Positions 1 to 4,214 of a DNA stretch of 8,217 nucleotides are shown here, piece after piece (the stretch's first letter is position 1; each line of letters starts with the position of its first letter). Where the stretch lies: assembly GCA_003224195.1 (NCBI GenBank), contig QHYP01000099.1:1-8217 (forward strand), in the 5' to 3' direction. The position numbers and the translations under genes were made by a program. Under the pieces are notes generated by a model. The model did no database searches. It had not been told where the DNA came from and worked only from the letters and a program-made list of their open reading frames with translations. This stretch comes from Acidobacteriota bacterium. GTDB lineage: Bacteria; Acidobacteriota; Terriglobia; Acidiferrales; UBA7541.

Positions 1-1
1 G

Positions 2-61
2 ATTTTTCAAGGGCCGCACTACGAAAGGCGCGTCGAAAAAAGAACGACGCGCAAAGGCTGA
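2..61 (+). CDS. scoA: 3-oxoacid CoA-transferase subunit A, C-terminal end (partial)
   Basis: Only the last 19 codons are in the window, in frame 2, ending at TGA 59-61. They read IFQGPHYERRVEKRTTRKG. This matches the characteristic tail of subunit A of succinyl-CoA:3-ketoacid CoA-transferases, which ends in a pattern like 'GxxYEKRIEKRTVRK'. The following gene is the matching subunit B, which makes the call firm despite the short length. The stop overlaps a possible ATG of the next gene in a TGATG arrangement (59-63), so the two subunits are in one operon and probably translationally coupled. The name rests on family memory of the tail plus context. The catalytic part of the enzyme is in subunit B. 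Confidence 0.85.
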   Translation: MFQGPHYERRVEKRTTRKG

Positions 62-78
62 TGCCGGGGAGATTCGTC

Positions 79-750
79 ATGGCGCTGACCGAAGAACAAA
101 AACGCGAGCGCATCGCACGCCGCATCGCGCGCGAATTGCGCGACGGCTACTACGTCAATCTCGGCATCGGGATGCCCACGCTCGTGGCGAATTACATCCC
201 GAAGGGCATGGAGGTGATCTTGCAGTCGGAGAACGGCATGCTCGGCGTCGGGCCGTACCCGCTCGATTCCGAAGTGGATGCGGATCTGATCAATGCCGGC
301 AAAGAAACGGTCAGCGAAATTCCCGGCTGCTGCTATTTCTCGAGCGCCGATTCGTTCGGGATGATTCGCGGCGGGCACGTCGATCTAACGGTCCTCGGCG
401 CGCTGCAAGTGGATGAAAAGGGGAACCTCGCGAACTGGGCCATTCCCGGGAAGATGTTGAAGGGTATGGGCGGAGCGATGGACCTGGTGGCCGGCGCCAA
501 GCGCGTCTTCATCGCCATGGAGCACGCCACGCGCGACAACAAGCCGAAAATCCTGAAGAAGTGCACGCTGCCGCTGACAGGCGTCGAAGTCGTAGACCAT
601 ATCGTCACGGAATTGGCCGTGATTGACGTCACGCCTGCGGGCCTCCTCCTGCGCGAGATCGCTCCGGATTCAACGATTGAACAGGTAGAATCGCTGACCG
701 AGCCGCAGCTCCTCCTACCGCCGGCCGGCCCCAAGCCCATGCCTGCGTGA
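79..750 (+). CDS. scoB: 3-oxoacid (succinyl-CoA:acetoacetate) CoA-transferase subunit B
   Basis: Beta subunit of the cytoplasmic CoA-transferase that moves CoA from succinyl-CoA (or a similar donor) to acetoacetate, used in ketone-body and short-chain acid catabolism. The 223-residue product has the usual family length. The catalytic glutamate lies in the SENG motif (E51, followed by GMLGVGP); GYYVNLGIGMPT (23-34) and GGHVDLTVLGALQVD (98-112) are typical class I CoA-transferase blocks. I chose ATG 79 because GGGGAG (66-71) sits 7 nt upstream and the product then begins MALTEEQ, like relatives. ATG 61 is an alternative that overlaps the scoA stop (TGATG) and adds six residues, but its nearest purine stretch, AAAGG (53-57), is only 3 nt away. 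It forms an operon with scoA just upstream. Close relatives acting on 3-oxoadipate (PcaJ) share these motifs, so the exact substrate is less certain than the family. Confidence 0.93.
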   Translation: MALTEEQKRERIARRIARELRDGYYVNLGIGMPTLVANYIPKGMEVILQSENGMLGVGPYPLDSEVDADLINAGKETVSEIPGCCYFSSADSFGMIRGGHVDLTVLGALQVDEKGNLANWAIPGKMLKGMGGAMDLVAGAKRVFIAMEHATRDNKPKILKKCTLPLTGVEVVDHIVTELAVIDVTPAGLLLREIAPDSTIEQVESLTEPQLLLPPAGPKPMPA

Positions 751-840
751 GATCCGGCGGGCAATGTAAATTCGCGTTTGTGCCGCTCGCCCTTGGCTGC
801 CGAATGCTGTACTCTGTAGCCCAGCTATCCGGCAGCTTCC

Positions 841-1149
841 ATGGAACCGCACTCGATCGTTGTTGTTAGCCTGCACACCCCAAAGGAAAAGGTATGGGGC
901 GAATTGATGGCGATTCATCAGGCAGGCATCACACTCCGCGGCATCGACCTGAATTCATTCGACGATTTCGTGCGGCAGATCAACGGCCCGGAAGGCGAGC
1001 GCATCGGCCTGCCCACGTTGTTTTTCCCCATGAACCGCGTCGAGCGCATCGCACTTGACGAGCCTTCCGGCGCGATTCCCTCGATGGCCGAGATTTTTCA
1101 AAGAAAGATTGGCCGCTCGATCCTCGAGTATCTGGCCCAGTTTGCCTGA
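841..1149 (+). CDS. Small conserved-looking protein of unknown function
   Basis: A 102-residue soluble protein with no signal peptide, membrane segment or catalytic motif that I recognise. Codon usage is like the neighbouring real genes. The residue pattern looks selected: a hydrophobic beta strand (SIVVVSLHTP), KVWGELMAIHQAGITLRGID at 17-36, an SFDDF block, then a strand pair around FFPMNRVERIALDE. Alternating hydrophobics with GxL and GITLRGID turns suggest a small beta-barrel, possibly SH3- or Sm-like, ending in a C-terminal helix; this is inference from pattern only. ATG 841 has no clear Shine-Dalgarno sequence. The stop is 20 nt before the ATG of the CDP-alcohol phosphatidyltransferase gene, so the two may be co-transcribed, though that gene also has its own candidate promoter. 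Confidence 0.75.
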   Translation: MEPHSIVVVSLHTPKEKVWGELMAIHQAGITLRGIDLNSFDDFVRQINGPEGERIGLPTLFFPMNRVERIALDEPSGAIPSMAEIFQRKIGRSILEYLAQFA

Positions 1150-1156
1150 GCTGCGC

Positions 1157-1162
1157 TACGAT
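1157..1162 (+). promoter_or_regulatory. Candidate -10 element (TACGAT) giving a leaderless mRNA
   Basis: TACGAT, preceded by GC, lies 7 nt before ATG 1170, so the predicted transcription start falls at or next to the start codon. There is no Shine-Dalgarno sequence and no convincing -35 element. Similar GCTA-type elements at the same distance precede two other genes in the window (6664-6669 on the minus strand and 6724-6729 on the plus strand), which raises its credibility. Confidence 0.4.
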
Positions 1163-1169
1163 TGCCGTG

Positions 1170-1721
1170 ATGACTGGCCGGATCTGGACGGTTCCGAATC
1201 AAATCACGCTGCTGCGCCTCGGCTTTTTGCCGTTTTTCCTGATTCTTATTTCCTACCAGAGATACCGCTGGGCGCTTCTCATTCTCATCTTCGCGGGGCT
1301 CAGTGACGGGATTGACGGCCTGTTGGCGCGGCGGCTCCATCAGCGTTCGGCGCTCGGCGCGTATCTCGACCCGATCGCGGACAAGCTGCTGCTCTCGTCT
1401 TCGTTTCTGATTCTGGCGTTCGATAAGAAACTGGCGTGGTGGCTGACGATTCTGGTCCTGAGCCGGGACATTCTGATTCTGGTCGTGGCCGCGGTGATTA
1501 TCCTGATTTCCGGCTATCGCCGGTTTCCGCCGACGCTCTATGGGAAGCTCACAACGTTTTTTCAGATTGTGCTGGTATTCGCCGTGGTTGCGGCATCGGC
1601 CTTTCCCGCGGGCTGGCTGACGGCGCTGAACCGCGGACTCATCGTGGTGGTTGCCGCGCTCACCGTGGTCTCCGGATTTCACTACAGCGTGATCATCGCC
1701 CGCCGGCTGCACGGGGCCTAG
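1170..1721 (+). CDS. CDP-alcohol phosphatidyltransferase (PgsA / cardiolipin synthase-like)
   Basis: Integral membrane enzyme that transfers a phosphatidyl group from CDP-diacylglycerol to an alcohol acceptor in phospholipid synthesis. The complete family signature DxxDGxxARx8GxxxDxxxD is present. Numbered from ATG 1170, its residues are D46, D49, G50, A53-R54, G63, D67 and D71; the aspartates bind metal and do the catalysis. The 183 residues include about six hydrophobic segments (roughly 10-29, 33-46, 73-85, 89-115, 130-145 and 155-177), as expected. The later RDILILV and GKLTTFFQI blocks remind me more of eukaryotic-type cardiolipin synthases than of classical PgsA, so the acceptor (glycerol 3-phosphate or phosphatidylglycerol) is unresolved and I give no symbol. 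GTG 1167 is directly adjacent and could also start translation; there is no Shine-Dalgarno sequence to decide, and I preferred ATG. The stop codon TAG lies inside the inverted repeat that follows. Confidence 0.93.
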   Translation: MTGRIWTVPNQITLLRLGFLPFFLILISYQRYRWALLILIFAGLSDGIDGLLARRLHQRSALGAYLDPIADKLLLSSSFLILAFDKKLAWWLTILVLSRDILILVVAAVIILISGYRRFPPTLYGKLTTFFQIVLVFAVVAASAFPAGWLTALNRGLIVVVAALTVVSGFHYSVIIARRLHGA

Positions 1722-1824
1722 TGGCGTTCCAACTTGTTGGAACTAACTTTTTTCTCTGCAGAGAGGAAACGGCAAGGAGGTTTGGGCAGCGCGTATTTGG
1801 CTTAATAGGTTGGAACGGCACTAG
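1718..1824. repeat. 107-bp interrupted inverted repeat, 16-bp arms (15/16 matched), CTAG at both ends
   Basis: The left arm CTAGTGGCGTTCCAAC (1718-1733) and right arm GTTGGAACGGCACTAG (1809-1824) are inverted copies with a single mismatch (1724 against 1818). In plus-strand RNA the helix could extend inward to 1740/1802 with three further U-A pairs and four G-U wobbles. The interior holds a third arm copy (1736-1743), a T-run, and a 12-bp palindrome TCTCTGCAGAGA (1753-1764). No protein is encoded inside. The outermost CTAG is itself palindromic and would also fit a 4-bp target duplication around a 99-bp non-coding element with 12-bp terminal repeats. Either an elaborate 3' RNA structure or a small mobile-element relic would explain it; I cannot choose between them from this sequence alone. 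Confidence 0.6.
1726..1753 (+). terminator. Rho-independent-like terminator after the phosphatidyltransferase gene
   Basis: GTTCCAAC (1726-1733) and GTTGGAAC (1736-1743) are a perfect 8-bp inverted repeat; with the innermost pair open this is a 7-bp stem with a CTTG loop. After TAAC comes a run of six T (1748-1753). It begins 5 nt after the stop codon, in the space between two convergent genes, which is where a terminator is expected. The stem is only half GC and the T-run is offset by 4 nt, so efficiency may be modest. The left arm can alternatively pair with a distant copy at 1809-1816. Confidence 0.6.
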
Positions 1825-1835
1825 TTGCGGTTCTC

Positions 1836-2756
1836 TCAGCTCGGTCGCAGATAATGAACTACCATCGTCACCATGCACGCGACGACGACGATCCCAGCGG
1901 TCCAGCCCATCGCGTACGCGCGGTTGTGCTCGCGGGAGTTCAGGGGTTCGCGGTCCATCATAACCTTGCCCAGGAGGAATCCCGCGGCGAGCCCGCCGAA
2001 GTGCGCCGCATTGTCCACGCCGATGGGCAACAGCGCCATGATCACCAAATATCCGACCATGCGCATCATCTGCGAACGCATCATTCGCGCATACGCGCCG
2101 CCCCTGCGGCTCGTCATTGCCAGCAAGATACCGATCAATCCGGACAAGGCGCCGGACGCTCCGATGCCGATCCCGTATCCGCCGTAGATCCACAAATTCC
2201 ACGCGGTGCTCGCGATAAAGCTACAGATGCCGGTGAAGACATAGATGAACAAATAGCGGGCCGAACCGTATAGCCGCTCAACCTGCGGGCCGATATCCAC
2301 GAAGAAAAGAGAATTCATTCCGATGTGGAGCAGACCCGCATGCAGAAAAATCGGCATGACGAGGCGCCATAGCTCGCCTTGCAGAATCGCAATTGACTGG
2401 CGGGCTCCCATGCGAAGCAGGATGCGTCCGCTGATGCTTCCGAACAGGTTGAGGGCGCCCGTCTCGCGGCCGGTTGCCAGCAAACTCACGCCGAAAAGAA
2501 GAACGTTTACGGTGAGGATGAGCGTGGTGATCGGAGTTTCTCCGCCGATCAAGCCTCCCAACGACTTGCTCGCCGCCGCCAGCGAAAAAGTCAGGCTCGT
2601 GCCGCACTCGTGGCAGCGCGTGGCGGAAATGCCGACCAGCGCGCCGCACGCGGGACAAATCTTCGGCCGCGGCTGCTCGTCGCCACCACCAAATAAGGTG
2701 CGAAGAGATTTTTTCCAGCGCTCGATCCGCCACTGCCAGCGATAGGGGAGTGCCAA
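1836..2756 (-). CDS. Rhomboid-family intramembrane serine protease with N-terminal zinc ribbon
   Basis: Membrane protease expected to cut transmembrane segments of other proteins within the bilayer. The 306 residues begin with a cytosolic zinc-ribbon knuckle (C34-x2-C37 and C48-x2-C51), then the rhomboid core: WR at 130-131, the H139-x4-H144-x3-N148 motif, catalytic serine S201 in GASG (199-202), and catalytic histidine H252 in NAAHFGG. About six core membrane segments (near 76-95, 132-152, 168-187, 194-213, 232-246 and 252-266) are followed by a seventh at 284-302. All catalytic residues are present, so it should be active. The start is TTG 2756-2754, chosen because a full AAGGAGG lies 4 nt upstream and no ATG occurs until residue 115, after the zinc ribbon. 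It is transcribed away from the small helical gene at 2845 and converges on the phosphatidyltransferase gene. Confidence 0.93.
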   Translation of the reverse strand: MALPYRWQWRIERWKKSLRTLFGGGDEQPRPKICPACGALVGISATRCHECGTSLTFSLAAASKSLGGLIGGETPITTLILTVNVLLFGVSLLATGRETGALNLFGSISGRILLRMGARQSIAILQGELWRLVMPIFLHAGLLHIGMNSLFFVDIGPQVERLYGSARYLFIYVFTGICSFIASTAWNLWIYGGYGIGIGASGALSGLIGILLAMTSRRGGAYARMMRSQMMRMVGYLVIMALLPIGVDNAAHFGGLAAGFLLGKVMMDREPLNSREHNRAYAMGWTAGIVVVACMVTMVVHYLRPS

Positions 2757-2760
2757 TCAG

Positions 2761-2767
2761 CCTCCTT
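2761..2767 (-). promoter_or_regulatory. Full Shine-Dalgarno sequence that fixes the rhomboid TTG start
   Basis: On the minus strand this reads AAGGAGG, a full match to the anti-Shine-Dalgarno core, 4 nt before TTG 2756-2754. It is the strongest ribosome binding site in the window. It supports the unusual start codon, and with it the N-terminal zinc ribbon as part of the protein. Confidence 0.8.
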
Positions 2768-2801
2768 GCGAACCTGTCTGGTCGTTCGGCGACGTTCCGC
2801 C

Positions 2802-2807
2802 TATAAT
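2802..2807 (+). promoter_or_regulatory. Consensus -10 element (TATAAT) for the small helical gene
   Basis: A perfect TATAAT in a GC-rich divergent intergenic region, 37 nt before ATG 2845. A start near 2814 would give a leader of about 30 nt that begins almost exactly at a GC-rich hairpin (2816-2836). There is no recognisable -35 element 16-18 nt upstream. It shares five bases with a minus-strand -10 candidate. Confidence 0.5.
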
Positions 2808-2808
2808 A
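2803..2808 (-). promoter_or_regulatory. Candidate -10 element (TATTAT) for the rhomboid gene
   Basis: The minus strand reads TATTAT, five of six matches to TATAAT. A start about 7 nt downstream would give a leader of roughly 40 nt containing the AAGGAGG site. No good -35 is visible at the expected distance. The element overlaps the plus-strand TATAAT by five bases. Confidence 0.45.
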
Positions 2809-2815
2809 CCGGAAT

Positions 2816-2836
2816 CGCGCCGCGCAGTTCGGCGCG
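2816..2836 (+). promoter_or_regulatory. GC-rich hairpin in the predicted leader of the small helical gene
   Basis: CGCGCCG (2816-2822) and CGGCGCG (2830-2836) form a perfect 7-bp, all-GC inverted repeat with a 7-nt loop. It ends 8 nt before ATG 2845, where the ribosome would bind, and no strong Shine-Dalgarno sequence is visible. There is no T-run, so it is not a terminator. It may limit translation or stabilise the 5' end. In DNA of this GC content a 7-bp match is not rare, so confidence is limited. Confidence 0.4.
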
Positions 2837-2844
2837 CGGATGCC

Positions 2845-3036
2845 ATGGACAAATTCGAAGAGTTTGGACGCCGCGTAGAAGAGGAACTCGCCCGCCTGCG
2901 CAAGTACCTGGAGGAGGAGGTCGCTCCCGAGACCGAGCGCCGCACGGCGGTGTTTCTCCGCGAGGTCTCCGAGAAGTTGAATGAAACGGCGGCGAAGCTC
3001 GAATCCCGATACAACGCGCGGCGGCCGCAGTCTTGA
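2845..3036 (+). CDS. 63-residue charged helical (coiled-coil-like) protein, function unknown
   Basis: I do not recognise this protein. It has no signal peptide or membrane segment, and it is dominated by Glu, Arg, Lys, Leu and Ala in helical heptad-like spacing (FEEFGRRVEEELARLRKYL, then a Pro at residue 28, then a second helix to about residue 54). It therefore looks like two amphipathic helices able to pair with each other or with a partner. Codon third positions are GC-rich like its neighbours, and a TATAAT lies upstream, which supports a real gene despite its size. It is divergent from the rhomboid gene and 81 nt ahead of the RlpA reading frame. That later frame is the same one, separated by this TGA with no ATG or GTG between them. 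Confidence 0.65.
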   Translation: MDKFEEFGRRVEEELARLRKYLEEEVAPETERRTAVFLREVSEKLNETAAKLESRYNARRPQS

Positions 3037-3049
3037 GGCGCGCGAACTT

Positions 3050-3145
3050 GTGAGGCGATTCGCCGCGATGCGCTCTGGGCGCCCCTTCCCTGGGTTTCTC
3101 CACGTTTCACGCATCATTTGCGCAATTTGCGTCAGCCCGTTGTGA
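3050..3145 (+). other. Displaced signal-peptide-like reading frame upstream of RlpA
   Basis: From GTG 3050 (or ATG 3068), frame 2 encodes a short peptide with N-terminal arginines (start MRRFAAMRSGR) followed by a more apolar stretch (FLHVSRIICAICVSPL), ending at TGA 3143-3145. This is just where the Pro-rich linker of RlpA begins in frame 1. A one-base gain near 3140 would join the two frames into an exported protein of normal RlpA architecture. The apolar stretch is short and contains an internal Arg, and there is no clear lipobox, so this is only a candidate. GAGG at 3035-3038 lies 11 nt before GTG 3050, a weak ribosome binding site. Confidence 0.35.
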
Positions 3146-3867
3146 ATCGCGGCCAGCCGCCACCTTCACAACCCGCGCCGGTTTCGGCGGGGAAGGCGGA
3201 GGCAGCGAAGCGCGATACGGACGTCGGGCCGGCGGCGCCTGCGCCAGCCAGGAGGCCTGCGCCCCGGGCGAAGTCTCCGGATCTTCCTGTGTCCCCGGGA
3301 TATGTCGAAGAGGGCAACGCCTCGTGGTACGGCCTGCCGTTCCACGGAAGGCGCGCATCGAACGGCGAAATCTACGACATGTATCGGCTCACGGCAGCAC
3401 ACCGCACGCTGCCGTTTGAAACCGTGGTACGCGTCACGAATCTCGCCAATGGCCGAAGCGCGACGGTGCGGATCACCGACCGCGGGCCGTTTGTTGAAAA
3501 CCGGATCATCGATCTGTCGCTGGCGGCCGCGCGCGAGCTGGACATGATCGGCCCGGGTGTGGTGCCGGTCCGCCTGGAAGTGCTCTCCGGCGGCGATCCG
3601 ACGGCGGGCTTCTTCGCCATACAGGTAGGCGCATTCCTGGAGCGCGCGAACGCGGAGCGTCTGCGCGACCGAATGAGCGCAAGCTATTCGCCGGTCTTCA
3701 TCCAAACGTATGAATCACCGGACGGACTGTACTACCGTGTGCGCGTCGGGAAAATCTCGGGCGAAGACGCCGCGCGGCGATTCGGCGAGCAACTGCGGCA
3801 AAGGGAAGGCTTCACGCCATTTGTGGTGCGGCTGGACGACGCCTCTGCGTTGCGGGAGAAACCATGA
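3118..3867 (+). CDS. rlpA: RlpA-type septal ring lytic transglycosylase with SPOR domain; true start uncertain
   Basis: Envelope protein predicted to cleave septal peptidoglycan and bind denuded glycan at the division site. After a Pro/Ala-rich linker (about 12-60) comes the double-psi beta-barrel: EGNASWYG at 65-72, then LTAAHRTLPF with H95 and RITDRGPF with D121. These match the His/Asp pair essential in characterised RlpA enzymes. A SPOR domain spans about 164-238 (FFAIQVGAF to PFVVRL). The first usable start in frame is TTG 3118, without a ribosome binding site, and the product then lacks the signal peptide or lipobox that RlpA needs. No ATG or GTG lies further upstream in this frame before the preceding stop (3034-3036). 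A signal-like peptide exists one frame over (3050-3145), so a frameshift or sequence error is possible. The 3' end overlaps the HIT gene by ATGA. Confidence 0.88.
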   Translation: MRNLRQPVVNRGQPPPSQPAPVSAGKAEAAKRDTDVGPAAPAPARRPAPRAKSPDLPVSPGYVEEGNASWYGLPFHGRRASNGEIYDMYRLTAAHRTLPFETVVRVTNLANGRSATVRITDRGPFVENRIIDLSLAAARELDMIGPGVVPVRLEVLSGGDPTAGFFAIQVGAFLERANAERLRDRMSASYSPVFIQTYESPDGLYYRVRVGKISGEDAARRFGEQLRQREGFTPFVVRLDDASALREKP

Positions 3868-4208
3868 GCGACGACTGCCTCTTCTGCAAGATCGGCGCGA
3901 AGCAGATTCCGGCGAAGCTCGTGTACGAAGACGCGGAGATTTTTGCGTTCGAGGACATGCATCCACAAGCGCCGACCCACATTCTCATCTGTCCCAGGAA
4001 ACACTTTGCGTCACTCGGCGAAGCATCGGCGGAGGATCAAGCCCTGTTGGGCAAAATGCTGCTCGTGGCGGCGCAGCTTGCGAAGGAGCGCCATCTGCAG
4101 GAGGGCTATCGGACGATTTTCAATAACGGCCGCGGGGCGGGGCAGAGCGTTTTCCATCTGCATTTACACTTGCTTGGCGGGCGCTCCTTCCGCTGGCCGC
4201 CGGGGTAG
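3864..4208 (+). CDS. HIT-family (HinT-like) nucleotide hydrolase
   Basis: A 114-residue histidine-triad protein of the HinT branch, typically a cytosolic purine nucleoside phosphoramidase. The catalytic triad HLHLH (H98, H100, H102) sits in GQSVFHLHLHLLGGR, with H100 the expected nucleophile. The C-terminus ends in WPPG, as in canonical HinT proteins. N-terminal CLFCKI (C5, C8), with a histidine in CPRKH and the first triad histidine, resembles the zinc site found in many bacterial HIT proteins. Length is normal. ATG 3864 overlaps the RlpA stop (ATGA) and has GGGAG (3854-3858) 5 nt upstream, so the start is secure and translation is probably coupled to rlpA. The physiological substrate cannot be read from the sequence, and the link to RlpA may only be operon convenience. 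Confidence 0.95.
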   Translation: MSDDCLFCKIGAKQIPAKLVYEDAEIFAFEDMHPQAPTHILICPRKHFASLGEASAEDQALLGKMLLVAAQLAKERHLQEGYRTIFNNGRGAGQSVFHLHLHLLGGRSFRWPPG

Positions 4209-4214
4209 CTTCGC

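Noticed and set aside
751..840. Possible terminator or promoter between scoB and the 102-residue gene
   Set aside because: I found only weak imperfect pairing (near 755-761 with 785-791) and no T-run. TACTCT at 810-815 and TATCCG at 826-831 are poor -10 matches at unhelpful distances.
1774..1805. AAGGAGG followed by TTG and a 7-codon frame ending at TAA, as a possible leader peptide
   Set aside because: The ribosome binding site is only 1 nt from the TTG, the peptide is tiny, and no gene follows on that strand. It is more likely a chance match inside the inverted-repeat element.
2278..3117. 279-codon minus-strand open frame spanning the rhomboid start and the small helical gene
   Set aside because: It overlaps the rhomboid gene in another frame and crosses the divergent promoter. 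Its composition is Arg/Ala-rich and motif-free.
2845..3867. Stop-codon readthrough (TGA 3034-3036) fusing the 63-residue protein to RlpA
   Set aside because: The frames are in register, but the intervening 27 codons do not look like a natural linker and would give no export signal for RlpA. A separate start or a frameshift is simpler.
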